Shown: positions 48,497-58,437, counted from the first letter of the stretch. The stretch is 64,000 nt of DNA from Weissella koreensis KCTC 3621 (GCF_000277645.1 NZ_AKGG01000005.1:409251-473250), one strand, 5' to 3'. Numbers and translations: made by a program. Notes: generated by a model not told the origin, from the sequence alone.

Positions 48497-50564
48497 AAAG
48501 TTTCAAGGGATATTATTATTAATTGCTTTAATATTGGGGATGATATATGGATCCACAACAATTGTTTGGGCAGATAATAGTAATGAAAACCAAAATTTTA
48601 GTCAAAATTTTAATAATTCTAATATGACAATATCTGGTGAAACGGTCCAAGAGGATGTGTTTTTTAATAAAATGGATTATTGGGATGTTAATAAAGGAAT
48701 AATTAACTTTAATTTTAAGATATCACAACTCGATGATTATAACGTTTCAGACTTAACATTATCTATGAATGGGATTAAATTCTATTCTTTTCGACCAGAT
48801 GCAACGGATGATATCCAAAATAAAACGATTGATGTCCCCGTTGATTTATTGCAAGGATCGAATCATTTACAAATTTCAGGACAAATATTTAATCAAAGTG
48901 ATAATAATACAACGCTTTTGGCAACACCAGCTAATTGGTTGACGGTTTATCAAGATTCAAATATTAATTTGGATTATTCATTATCTGAAGCAGATGATAA
49001 AATCAATCAATTTTATGATCATTTTACAGGTTTTGATACAGTGATAAATCAAAAATCGGCTATCCGTATTAACACTAATCTATCTGATCCAGAGTTAGAA
49101 GCAAACCTGTATGCTTTATCAGGAATTGATGGTGTAGTATCAGATAAAGGTAAAATATCGTTAATTAATAGTGATGACCAGGCGATAAATAATTATGATT
49201 ATCAAATCATTATTTCTAAACAAGCACATCTCCCAGAACAATTCAAAGAAGTTGGTAAAGATTTGGGCCAACAAGAAGCGTGCATTAAAGCTATTAATGA
49301 TCAAGGAAAACATTACCTAGTAGTAACTGCGAAAACGAATAAACAATTGATTAAGGCCGCACGATTTGTTTCTAATTCAGAGTTAATGAAAGAGACGCAA
49401 CAAGCGAACAAAAAGATTTCACCAAAAACTGAAACTTACTTGGCTTCACCAACAAATAAATTTGTTCAAGAAATCTCATCAAATGACACGACTTTATCGG
49501 GTTCCGGTCATCAAGAGGCAACTTATTCACTTGAAATGCCAAAAGCTCGTAATAATGCGAATGGTTCGACAATTCGCCTCCATACAAAATATGCTAAAAA
49601 TATTGATTTTAGTAAATCCCTAGTGACGGTTGAACTTGATGGAAAAAAGATTGGAAGTCATCAATTAACTGCCAAAAAAGCAGATAATGACATTTTTGAA
49701 ATTAAAATACCAAATGGCCAAGCGCTTGGAAAAGGGTTTAATATAAAAGTTATTTTCGATATGGTAAATAACCAATCTTCATTGAATCAAACACCATGGG
49801 CCATTATTGAAAAACAATCCAAGGTTACGATCCAAACAGAGCCGATGAATAATTTGTTATTTTCTAATTATCCTAGTACTTTTATTAAGAATAAGACATA
49901 TGAGCATATCGCGTTGATTCGACCTGAAAAATTGAATAGTATTTATCTTGATACACTTTCTAGTTTATTTAATGGGATAGGTAGTTATGTTGAACAGAAT
50001 ACCGGGCAGATAAAAGTTTATCATAAAACACCCAACAAAACACAACTAGCAAATAGCAGTATTATTGCCTTTGGGACACCTAAGGATAATCAATTTATTA
50101 GAAATTCCAATAATGATTTATATTTTAAATTTGATCATCATTTTAAAAATATTGTGTCCAATGAAAAAATGAGTTTGGAGTCCAACTATAGTCGTAAAAT
50201 TGGAACGGCACAGTTGTTACGCTCACCCTATAATCAGAAACGGTCAATCTTAATTTTAACGGCTATCCATGAACAAGATGTAGCGATGGCTGCGAACACA
50301 GTTAGTTCACAGAGTGGATTATCCCAAGTTGATGGGGATGCGATTGTTATTGATCGAGATAACCAACAAAAGACATATCGTTTTAAAAAAGATATTGCTG
50401 CTGACGCCAAATTAGACCTTGACTTAAGATTAAAACGGAATCAAAAATTAATAGTATATCTTGTTGTCTTTACATTGATCCTGATTTCATTGATTGGTGT
50501 AATTATCGTCATTTTATATAAAAATGATAAGCTGAGATTTGGAAGGAATAATCATGAAAGATAA
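48435..50564 (+). CDS. pssD: BcsB-like membrane-anchored subunit (PssD position)
   Basis: 709 residues with a signal peptide (about 23-45, ending WADN), a large extracytoplasmic region rich in beta structure, and a single C-terminal membrane helix (about 672-695), the same layout as BcsB, which receives the polymer from BcsA. Two jelly-roll-like segments (MTISGETVQEDVFF and DLTLSMNG; SLVTVELDGKKIGSHQL) support this. The ATG overlaps pssC by 62 bases, an unusually long overlap, but no later good start precedes the signal peptide. Confidence 0.8.
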   Translation: MLENKFFIKKPSGIRLNGISKKFQGILLLIALILGMIYGSTTIVWADNSNENQNFSQNFNNSNMTISGETVQEDVFFNKMDYWDVNKGIINFNFKISQLDDYNVSDLTLSMNGIKFYSFRPDATDDIQNKTIDVPVDLLQGSNHLQISGQIFNQSDNNTTLLATPANWLTVYQDSNINLDYSLSEADDKINQFYDHFTGFDTVINQKSAIRINTNLSDPELEANLYALSGIDGVVSDKGKISLINSDDQAINNYDYQIIISKQAHLPEQFKEVGKDLGQQEACIKAINDQGKHYLVVTAKTNKQLIKAARFVSNSELMKETQQANKKISPKTETYLASPTNKFVQEISSNDTTLSGSGHQEATYSLEMPKARNNANGSTIRLHTKYAKNIDFSKSLVTVELDGKKIGSHQLTAKKADNDIFEIKIPNGQALGKGFNIKVIFDMVNNQSSLNQTPWAIIEKQSKVTIQTEPMNNLLFSNYPSTFIKNKTYEHIALIRPEKLNSIYLDTLSSLFNGIGSYVEQNTGQIKVYHKTPNKTQLANSSIIAFGTPKDNQFIRNSNNDLYFKFDHHFKNIVSNEKMSLESNYSRKIGTAQLLRSPYNQKRSILILTAIHEQDVAMAANTVSSQSGLSQVDGDAIVIDRDNQQKTYRFKKDIAADAKLDLDLRLKRNQKLIVYLVVFTLILISLIGVIIVILYKNDKLRFGRNNHER

Positions 50565-51411
50565 TAAAAGCACCTCAATTTTAAGTGATGTTTATTTATT
50601 AATTTTTTTGGCATTGATTTTAATAACGGCGATTATGACAGAGTTATCAGGTCAATTAATGGCAAATGCAATTTATTTATTTGTCACCATGTTATTGATC
50701 TTAATAATGTATTTTTTTGGTTTGTTTATTGGGCTTTCTTTTAATTTAGTCTTTATGTTTGGGCAGGTTCTCTACATGATTTTTTTAAATTCAATTAATC
50801 ATGGGGAAATAGAACTATTACAAATTTATTGGTTGATTGCACCATTAGTATTATCCTTTACTTTTTATTCAATGACTAATAGAGTGCGACAATTACAAAG
50901 TGATAATCTAGAGTTGCAAAATCGAATCATTGAACAGGGTGCTTTTAATACCAAAACCAATCTAAGAACAACGGCTGCGTTTTTAGAGGATTCAAATGTA
51001 TTTACAGAAACCAGTCAACGGTTTAACATTCCTACCAGTGTTGTAGCCATTCAAGTTCGCTATTTGGAACAATTAAGAGAAATTATGAGTGAACGACGGA
51101 TTGATGAATTAATTGATTTAACTACGACAGCCTTAAAACACAGTACTCGTGGTAATGATATTTCCTATTTATTAAATGATGATGAAAGTAATTTAACGTG
51201 GGCGACACTTTTATATACTGATCTTGATGGAGCAAAAATAGTTGAGGAGCGAATTAAAGATAATTTTGATCAATTATTGATTAATTCTAAATCGTTAAAG
51301 GATATTGATATTAGTTTAAAAACCGGCGCAGTGGAATACGACAATCAAGAAATGAAAAGTGCTAATGCATATATGGATGCGGCGATTAAAGAATTAGAAT
51401 ATGACGTTTGA
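50554..51411 (+). CDS. pssE: Membrane cyclic-di-GMP receptor with a degenerate GGDEF domain (PssE-like)
   Basis: 285 residues from ATG 50554 behind GGAAGGA, overlapping pssD by 11 bases. Four membrane helices (about 12-105), a short coiled coil (VRQLQSDNLELQNRI), then a GGDEF fold in which the GGDEF position reads NDDES (about 208-212), so no cyclase activity is expected. Five residues before it stands an intact I-site, RGND (199-202), the RxxD that binds cyclic di-GMP. This is the architecture of Listeria PssE, the receptor that activates the GT2 synthase. Last gene of the operon. Confidence 0.82.
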   Translation: MKDNKSTSILSDVYLLIFLALILITAIMTELSGQLMANAIYLFVTMLLILIMYFFGLFIGLSFNLVFMFGQVLYMIFLNSINHGEIELLQIYWLIAPLVLSFTFYSMTNRVRQLQSDNLELQNRIIEQGAFNTKTNLRTTAAFLEDSNVFTETSQRFNIPTSVVAIQVRYLEQLREIMSERRIDELIDLTTTALKHSTRGNDISYLLNDDESNLTWATLLYTDLDGAKIVEERIKDNFDQLLINSKSLKDIDISLKTGAVEYDNQEMKSANAYMDAAIKELEYDV

Positions 51412-51466
51412 TAATGTAATAAAATTTTGAAATAAATTAACTATGAATTTAATTAATATTATAAAA

Positions 51467-51528
51467 ATAAAACTGGTTGGAGGTAGATGACTTAACGTCA
51501 AAATACTTCTTTCCAGTTTTGTTTTTTT
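51467..51528 (+). terminator. Terminator of the Pss-like operon
   Basis: AAAACTGG (51469-51476) pairs with CCAGTTTT (51513-51520), with inner GGAGGTA/TACTTCT and TGAC/GTCA stems, followed by a seven-T run. Confidence 0.8.
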
Positions 51529-51552
51529 GATTAATCTGGTTAAATTAAATAC

Positions 51553-52467
51553 TTATTGATCACTAATTTCATTTTTTGTGTTCGAATATTTTGAAAGAAC
51601 TGTGCTAAACATTTGTTCTTCCGGTGTTAAGATGTGATTTCTTCTAAATGCTATACTTCCTATGAATGTTGGCTGATTCTCATCATTTAAGGGGAGTACA
51701 ACTATATTTGATGAATTTGGGTTGACGATATCAGCTAATAAGGCAATACCTAAGTTTTCTGCAACCATATTCATTAAAAAATTTATATCGGAAGTTTTCA
51801 TAAAAAAATTCGGTCTAATGTTATTTTCATTGGCGAAAATTGTCATGGCCTGATTATGAACAAAATTAGAATCTAGTGCTATAAATTGTTCTTTTTTCAG
51901 ATCAGCGAAAGAAACACTTTCCTTTTGCGAAAGGGGATTTTTTTTAGAAACGAAAATTTTAAAATGAGCTTTTACGAATGGCTCTTGATTTAACTCTTCA
52001 TGAACATTGCTATTTAGTGAACCCAATAATGCAATGTCAACATCACCATCTAGTAAAGATTTTTTTAATACATTAGAGCCTGCTTCATAAATATGCATAT
52101 TTTTGATATTAAAATATTTGTCAAATTCTTTGCTGGCGGCTACGATTTTGGCAAAATAAGCATTTTTCAACATTGGTGGTAAACCAATGGTCGTAATATG
52201 CGATTTTAAGTGATTCAATTCATGTTGGGCACTACCCAATTCTGTCATAATTGAGCTAGTATGTTTATATAATTGTTCCCCTTCAGGCGTGAAGTGTAAT
52301 TCAGTTTGAGCATTTCCTCTAATTACTAATTTGCTATGAAAGTACGTTTCCAATCGTTTTAATGCCGTACTAATTGAAGGTTGACTAACACCAAAAGTTT
52401 GAGCAACTTTTGTAAAACTTTTTTTATTATATAATTCATTAAAATATTCGAAATCTTCTGTTTTCAT
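51553..52467 (-). CDS. mleR: LysR-family regulator of malolactic fermentation
   Basis: 304 residues with the N-terminal helix-turn-helix (FNELYNKKSFTKVAQTFGVSQPSISTALKRLE) and the LTTR effector domain. It is divergent from mleA, the standard mleR arrangement, and probably senses L-malate. ATG 52467 follows AAAGGGG. A perfect inverted repeat at 52534-52566 between the two genes is the likely site. Confidence 0.92.
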   Translation of the reverse strand: MKTEDFEYFNELYNKKSFTKVAQTFGVSQPSISTALKRLETYFHSKLVIRGNAQTELHFTPEGEQLYKHTSSIMTELGSAQHELNHLKSHITTIGLPPMLKNAYFAKIVAASKEFDKYFNIKNMHIYEAGSNVLKKSLLDGDVDIALLGSLNSNVHEELNQEPFVKAHFKIFVSKKNPLSQKESVSFADLKKEQFIALDSNFVHNQAMTIFANENNIRPNFFMKTSDINFLMNMVAENLGIALLADIVNPNSSNIVVLPLNDENQPTFIGSIAFRRNHILTPEEQMFSTVLSKYSNTKNEISDQ

Positions 52468-52533
52468 CTTAACCCCTTTAATATAGGCACTTTTGGCTGG
52501 GTGTATAAATTTATTTTATAGTATATGCTAAGT

Positions 52534-52566
52534 TTGACTATAAAACAATAAGCGGTGTATAGTCAA
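52534..52566 (+). promoter_or_regulatory. mleA promoter overlapping a palindromic MleR operator
   Basis: TTGACTAT (52534-52541) and ATAGTCAA (52559-52566) form a perfect inverted repeat with a 17-base spacer. The same bases give -35 TTGACT (52534-52539) and -10 TATAGT (52558-52563) with an 18-base spacer. The mleA ATG lies 44 bases further on. Confidence 0.7.
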
Positions 52567-52609
52567 TCTATTGATAAATAAAAATATTAATTTCACGGAG
52601 GAAATAATA

Positions 52610-54238
52610 ATGAATACCAAAGGATACGACATTTTACGTAACCAATTTTTAAATAAGGGTACAGCTTTCACAATGGAAGAACGTGCAGAACTTGGATTGA
52701 TTGGTGCATTGCCAAGCAAAGTACAAACTCTTGAAGAACAAACTGAACAAGCTTACAAGCAATTCCAATCTAAAAGCCCATTGCTTGAAAAAAGAATTTT
52801 CTTGATGAACTTGTTTAATGAAAACGTTACTTTGTTCTATAACTTGATGGACCAACACGTTTCAGAATTCATGCCTATTGTTTATGATCCAGTTGTTGCT
52901 GATTCAATTGAACAATACAATGAAATCTACACTAACCCTCAAAATGCTGCATTTTTGTCTGTTGATCGTCCTGAAGATATCGAAAGTGCTTTAAAGAACG
53001 CTTCTGATGGAAGAGACATCAAGTTAGTTGTTGTAACCGATGCTGAAGGTATCTTAGGTATGGGTGACTGGGGTGTTAACGGTGTTGATATTGCCGTTGG
53101 TAAATTGATGGTTTATACAGCCGCTGCTGGTATCGATCCAGCATCAGTTTTGCCAATTAGCATTGATGCAGGAACTAACAACAAAGCATTGTTGGAAAAT
53201 CCTTTGTACTTAGGAAACAAGCACGAGCGTATTGCTGGTGACGAATATCTTGCATTTATTGATAAGTTTGTTGCTGCTGAACAAAAGTTGTTCCCAGAAT
53301 CATTATTGCACTGGGAAGACTTTGGTCGTGCCAATGCTCAAGTTATCTTAGATAAGTACAAGAATAACATTGCAACATTTAACGATGATATTCAAGGAAC
53401 AGGAATGATTGTTCTAGCAGGTATCTTTGGAGCATTGAACATCTCAAAGGAAAAGTTGGTTGATCAAACTTTCGTTACCTTTGGTGCCGGATCAGCCGGT
53501 ATGGGAATTGCTAACCAAATCTTCTCAGAATTGAAGCAAGCTGGATTATCTGATGACGAAGCTCGCAGCCACTTCTATCTTGTTGATAAGCAAGGATTGT
53601 TGTTTGATGACACAGAAGGTTTGACTGAAGCACAAAAGCCATTCACTCGTTCACGTCAAGAATTTGCTAATGCAGATCAACTAACTGATTTAGAAGCAGT
53701 TGTTAATGAAATTCACCCAACTGTTTTGATTGGTACTTCAACACAACCTGGTGCCTTTACAGAATCAATTGTTAAGTCAATGGCAGCACATACTGAACGT
53801 CCAATTATCTTCCCATTGTCAAACCCAACAAAGTTGATCGAAGCCTCAGCAGAAAACTTAATTAAGTGGACTGATGGAAAAGCTTTGATCGCTACAGGAA
53901 TTCCTTCTGGCGATGTTGAATACAATGGTGTTACTTATACTATTGGTCAAGGAAACAATGCTTTGATTTATCCTGGATTAGGATTTGGTCTAGTTGCTGC
54001 AACAGCTAAGTTGTTGACACCTGAGACTATTTCAGCAGCCATCCATGCACTTGGTGGACTAGTTGATGCTGACGAAGCTGGGGCAGCTGTATTGCCACCT
54101 GTTTCAAATCTTACTGAATTCTCACAAAAGATTGCTGAAGTTACAGCGCAAAGCGTAGTAGATCAAGATCTTAACCGCGAACCAATTGCAGATGTTAAGC
54201 AAGCAGTTCAAGACGCTAAGTGGTCTGCAGAATACTAA
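52610..54238 (+). CDS. mleA: Malolactic enzyme
   Basis: Converts L-malate to L-lactate and CO2 with NAD+ and Mn2+, helping deacidification and proton-motive force. ATG 52610 behind ACGGAGG gives 542 residues, the known length; the frame's TTG at 52571 is ignored. Malic-enzyme-family elements are all present: [27 protein letters not shown], the metal-binding ED in [20 protein letters not shown], the NAD site [11 protein letters not shown], and IFPLSNPTK. The strongly biased codons suggest high expression. Confidence 0.97.
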   Translation: MNTKGYDILRNQFLNKGTAFTMEERAELGLIGALPSKVQTLEEQTEQAYKQFQSKSPLLEKRIFLMNLFNENVTLFYNLMDQHVSEFMPIVYDPVVADSIEQYNEIYTNPQNAAFLSVDRPEDIESALKNASDGRDIKLVVVTDAEGILGMGDWGVNGVDIAVGKLMVYTAAAGIDPASVLPISIDAGTNNKALLENPLYLGNKHERIAGDEYLAFIDKFVAAEQKLFPESLLHWEDFGRANAQVILDKYKNNIATFNDDIQGTGMIVLAGIFGALNISKEKLVDQTFVTFGAGSAGMGIANQIFSELKQAGLSDDEARSHFYLVDKQGLLFDDTEGLTEAQKPFTRSRQEFANADQLTDLEAVVNEIHPTVLIGTSTQPGAFTESIVKSMAAHTERPIIFPLSNPTKLIEASAENLIKWTDGKALIATGIPSGDVEYNGVTYTIGQGNNALIYPGLGFGLVAATAKLLTPETISAAIHALGGLVDADEAGAAVLPPVSNLTEFSQKIAEVTAQSVVDQDLNREPIADVKQAVQDAKWSAEY

Positions 54239-54253
54239 TTAGGGTGTAGAAAA

Positions 54254-55525
54254 TTGGAAAAGATGAAAAAAATTAAAATTAGTGGTGTCAGTTTACCATT
54301 GTATATACTGATGTTAGTTGTATTGTTTGTAACAATCGCACTAAAGAAATTACCACTAAATATGCTAGGGTTAACATTAATGTTGGTGTTACTTGGTCAC
54401 CTATTTTACTACCTTGGTAGTATCATACCTGTGGTTAAGTCATATCTTGGTGGAGGATCAGTTTTCACGATCTTCGCCGCAGCTGCTTTGGCAGCAACAG
54501 GAATTATTCCAGCCAATGTCGTAGGTGCTACTAAGACCTTTTTAAATGACCAAGGATTATTGGACTTTTATATTGCCACATTAATTGTTGGATCTATTCT
54601 AGGTATGAATCGTAAGTTGCTTATGAAAGCTGCTGTAAGATTCATTCCGGTATCTCTAATCGCCATGGTCGCAGGGTTCTTCTCTGTTGGTTTGGTTGGA
54701 AAGTTATTGGGACTAGGATTTGGTCATTCAGTAATGTTCGTTTCTATGCCAATGATGGCTGGAGGAATTGGTGCAGGTGCCGTTCCTTTGTCTCATATTT
54801 ACTCTCAAGGATTAGGCGTAAGTTCAGCATCAATGTTTTCACAGTTGATTCCTGCCGTTACCTTGGGAAATGTCCTTGCAGTTATTGGGGCAGCCTTGAT
54901 TTCTAAAATTTGGGCAAATACTAAGTATGATGGACATGGTGTTTTGTTGCCAATTAGTGAAGATGAAAAAACTGAACCAATCAAAAACCTTGATGCAACA
55001 CGCATTGGAGTTGGTATGTTGGTAGCCTTTTCATTCTTCCTAGTTGGTACCATCTTAAACAGCTTTGTACCAAAGGTTCACGCTTATGCTTTTATCATCA
55101 TTTTAGTTATTTTAGCTAAAGCATTTAACTTAGTTCCTAAGCACTTAGAAGAATCAGTTGTTATGTTCAACAATGTTATTATGGGTAATTTGACACACGC
55201 CGTATTGGCTGGTATCGGATTAGCTTTGATCGACTTAAATGTTTTGGCACAATCATTGACTTGGAAGTTTGTTATTTTGACACTAACTAGTGTTATCGTA
55301 ATGGGTCTTGTAAGTGCTCTAGTTGGTAAGTTGTTTGGACTTTATCCCGTTGAAACTGCAATTGCGTCAGGAATGGCCAATAACAGTATGGGTGGAACTG
55401 GTAATGTCGCTGTTTTGTCAGCTTCAAACCGTATGAGTATGATCGCCTTTGCTCAAATGGGTAACCGAATGGGAGGAGCCATCGTGCTAATCCTAGGTGG
55501 AATCTTAATTCAATTCTGGCATTAA
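54254..55525 (+). CDS. mleP: Malate transporter, 2-hydroxycarboxylate family
   Basis: A 423-residue permease with about eleven membrane helices, exchanging malate for lactate or importing malate. The 2HCT re-entrant loop signatures are seen in SMPMMAGGIGAGAVPLSHIYS and SGMANNSMGGTGNVAVLSASNRM (the GGxG motifs) and the C-terminal AQMGNRMGGA. The TTG at 54254 has only a weak AGGGTG; an ATG at 54263 is an alternative. Co-transcribed with mleA, 15 bases after it. Confidence 0.93.
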   Translation: MEKMKKIKISGVSLPLYILMLVVLFVTIALKKLPLNMLGLTLMLVLLGHLFYYLGSIIPVVKSYLGGGSVFTIFAAAALAATGIIPANVVGATKTFLNDQGLLDFYIATLIVGSILGMNRKLLMKAAVRFIPVSLIAMVAGFFSVGLVGKLLGLGFGHSVMFVSMPMMAGGIGAGAVPLSHIYSQGLGVSSASMFSQLIPAVTLGNVLAVIGAALISKIWANTKYDGHGVLLPISEDEKTEPIKNLDATRIGVGMLVAFSFFLVGTILNSFVPKVHAYAFIIILVILAKAFNLVPKHLEESVVMFNNVIMGNLTHAVLAGIGLALIDLNVLAQSLTWKFVILTLTSVIVMGLVSALVGKLFGLYPVETAIASGMANNSMGGTGNVAVLSASNRMSMIAFAQMGNRMGGAIVLILGGILIQFWH

Positions 55526-55562
55526 AAAATGCTACCTTTTCTTAGTAAGATATAATGATTAG

Positions 55563-55651
55563 AGTTACGATCACTTATGCTCAAATGAGCAAGCGACTGG
55601 GGAGCAATTGTTCTAATTCTAGGATAATTCCTAATTAAATTTAGACATTAA
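55563..55651 (+). pseudogene. Decayed 3' remnant of an mleP copy
   Basis: The stretch aligns base for base with the end of mleP (ITYAQMSKRLG against IAFAQMGNRMG, then AIVLILG, stop, FLIKFRH against AIVLILGGILIQFWH). It has one two-base shift and an in-frame stop, and even the bases after the stop (CATTAAAAA) match. It is a fossil of a tandem duplication or of a second transporter. Confidence 0.8.
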
Positions 55652-55682
55652 AAATATTATATTTTCTCATAAGAAATAAGTA

Positions 55683-55719
55683 AAAGAGCTGTAAATAATA
55701 TATTTACAGCTCTTTTTTT
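55683..55719 (+). terminator. Terminator of the mleA-mleP operon
   Basis: AAAGAGCTGTAAATA pairs with TATTTACAGCTCTTT around a three-base loop, then T run. It lies beyond the mleP remnant. Confidence 0.92.
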
Positions 55720-55821
55720 ATATAAATAATATTATCTAACAAAGAATAGAGTAGTACGAACTCACTGGAGGCTCTTTAAAAGTTGAATAAATCTTGCAAT
55801 GAAAGGTACTTTAATCAAAAT

Positions 55822-55876
55822 AAAAACTGATCGGAGATATTTGGCAGCATGCCAAAATATTTCTGATCAGTTTTTG
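55822..55876. terminator. Long bidirectional hairpin downstream of the Mga-like pseudogene
   Basis: AAAAACTGATC pairs with GATCAGTTTTT, continuing through AGATATTTGGCA/TGCCAAAATATTT. It has A and T flanks on both strands and probably ends the minus-strand transcript at 55917. Confidence 0.75.
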
Positions 55877-55916
55877 TATACTTTTAAAATTAATAAATGA
55901 TACCAATAGCTTAGTT

Positions 55917-57464
55917 TTATACATCAAAAATTTCTGGATTTTTTTCTTTTGTAATACGTGTCATAAATTCACGTAGATATAAGCTGTCATTAAAATCTAG
56001 TTGGGGCTTAACAAAGATTTGATGGTCTGGATCAATTGATTTATCAACAAAAAGGGCGGTGCTGACTAATACATCAGGTTTTACTACATAGCCCATTGTT
56101 TTCTGAGTAAAAATTTCAATATTAAAATAAGGATCTAAGATTTCTTTTACATGAATTGTAAAAATTTGTTCAGCAAAAGATGTCGCGTCCATCTTAACAA
56201 GAATATTGATTTTAGGATCAAAATAATGATGTGGGAAAATAAGCAAAAAGGCCATCGCATTAAACATAATGGAGGTATTTAATTCAGCCTCAGTTAAATC
56301 AGTATTATTGGGACGAGTTAGTTCACTGATACCATGAAATAATCCAGCATCCATATTATTACCGAAATGATCCATATCAATGTTGGAAACGGTGAAACTC
56401 AAATCATGGAAGAGGTTTAGATGAAACTGACCAGCAATAACGGTGGCCAAAAATAATTCACCAGCGGGGGTACTAAAGTCGATTTTGACATTGGTCCGAC
56501 CTTCAACAGCCATAATATATTTAACGATTTTTTTATAAAAAGGATGATTTAGCGCCTTGAGTTTTACAAAAATAATTTGGGCTCTATTACCTGATGAATA
56601 TGCATCGCTCATTGACTTAAACTATAAGATGACAAAGTTTAATTCGGTATCATTTAAGTCGAAATTATTATTTAGGTAATCGTATAATTCTTGATCTCGA
56701 TCATCTAAGATTAACAAATCTAATAAATCCTGATTAATCTCTTTTGGGTCAATCAAATTATTAACGATAATTTGCGAAAGATTAGTTCCAAAAATGTACA
56801 TTAATTCATTTAATTTACCTTCGTTAAAATCAATGGAATAAATAGTACCAATCCGTAATGCTAAATTTCGCATACTTTTTTGAGAGATATTAGCAAATGG
56901 CCATTGTAAACCTCGATAATTTCGCCATAGAAAGGTTGCTAATCCAAAACGAATTTTAATTGAATCTCCGTTTAGGGTTAATGAACCTTTTGAAATTAAA
57001 ATAGATACACCATATTTCTTCATGTAACTATTGAATTTAGAGATATTACGTCGAAGGGCGGTCTCACTGATATAGTTATCGTAACAAAATTGTTTAACGT
57101 TGATTTCACGATTAACTAAAAATTGTTTACTAATAATCATTGCAATGGATTTATCGATAATTTTACAAAACAGATATTGAAAGTTGATTTGATTACCAGT
57201 AAAGTAATAAAGGTTGTTTTCTTTCTTTATTTCACCATAATGAATATTTTAATCAGTTTCATTTTCTTCTGCTAATTTAGCAACTTCATTGATTGATTCG
57301 ATGTATTTATAAATTGTTCGGCGACTTAATTGGAAGTATTCTTGAATTGCTGATATGTCCATGCCATGATGGTGGTCAGCTATAATTTTTAAAATATACC
57401 CCTGATGATGAATGTCACTACTATAAATGTCAGCCGCAAAATGTTTAATAAATTCTTCAGGCAT
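55917..57464 (-). pseudogene. Mga-like transcriptional regulator interrupted by two in-frame stops
   Basis: One continuous frame of 516 codons runs from ATG 57464 to the stop at 55917, broken only by TAA at 57251-57249 (after LAEENETD) and TAG at 56624-56622 (after LNFVIL). The pieces are an HTH (IQEYFQLSRRTIYKYIESI), a second Mga-type HTH with SETALRRNISKFNSYMKK and the family mark WPF, PRD-like regions, and an EIIB-like C-terminal part. Total length fits Mga/PRD regulators of about 500 residues. Both stops could arise from CAA or CAG by one C-to-T change. Either a recent pseudogene or a gene read through at low level. Confidence 0.82.
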
Positions 57465-57661
57465 TAAAAACTCCTTAAGTTGATGATTATATAAATATAA
57501 TTATTGTTTATTTTTGGCTTGAAATCAAGCATTTGGACCTAAATGAAACAAAACGTTAACTTATAGGAAATAAAGTTTTAATTCCATTATACTATTTACT
57601 TTATTGAATGTATTGAGATATAATAGTAGGGTTGTCGATATTATACTTTTAGGGAGTTAAA

Positions 57662-58375
57662 ATGATACATAATTTATTAGCTGAGTTTTTAAGCACCGCT
57701 TTAATGATTGTTTTTGGGGTTGGCGTCCATTCGGACGTAGTATTGAATAATACTAAGTACCATGGGTCAGGGCATTTATTTGCAATTACTACATGGGCGT
57801 TTGGTATTTCAGTGGCATTATTTATTTTTGGTGGGGTTTGTATGAATCCAGCCATGGCCTTGGCACAGAGTATTTTAGGACTTTTGCCTTGGTCTTCATT
57901 TATTCCGTATAGCTTAGCAGAATTAGCTGGTGGAATCGTTGGTGCAATTATTGTTTGGATTATGTATGCTGATCAGTTTAAAGCCTCTGAAGGCAAAGTT
58001 GATGCAGTAGACATTCGTAATATTTTTACTACATCACCAGCTATTCGTAATTTACCTCGTAATTTTTTTGTTGAAGCTTTTGCAACGTTTATTTTCATTA
58101 CAGGAATTTTAGCTATTGTTCAAGTTAAAACTGAAGGATTGTCAGCAATCGGGGTTGGATTGTTGGTTTGGGCAATCGGTATGGGAATTGGTGGAACGAC
58201 TGGGTTCGCGATGAACTTAGCTCGAGACATGGGACCACGGATTGCTCATCGGATTCTACCAATTGCTAATAAAGCGGACTCAGACTGGAAGTATGCTATC
58301 CTGGTTCCTGGAATTGCTCCTTTCGTTGGTGCAGCGTGCGCAGCAGCATTTGTAAAATTCTTTTTACATATCTAA
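57662..58375 (+). CDS. glpF: Glycerol facilitator/aquaporin family channel
   Basis: 237 residues, six helices plus two half-helices. The first pore motif is NPA (VCMNPAMALAQ, about 64); the second reads NLA in FAMNLARDMGPRIAH (about 186), a change seen in some lactic-acid-bacterial members. The Asp and Arg after it, typical of glycerol-conducting GlpF, are kept. Probably passes glycerol, water or small polyols. Start behind TAGGGAG. Confidence 0.9.
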   Translation: MIHNLLAEFLSTALMIVFGVGVHSDVVLNNTKYHGSGHLFAITTWAFGISVALFIFGGVCMNPAMALAQSILGLLPWSSFIPYSLAELAGGIVGAIIVWIMYADQFKASEGKVDAVDIRNIFTTSPAIRNLPRNFFVEAFATFIFITGILAIVQVKTEGLSAIGVGLLVWAIGMGIGGTTGFAMNLARDMGPRIAHRILPIANKADSDWKYAILVPGIAPFVGAACAAAFVKFFLHI

Positions 58376-58437
58376 AAAGATAATTATTTCAACATTATCT
58401 TAGTTAGATTGCAATTTATTCTAAAAATTTAATTAAT

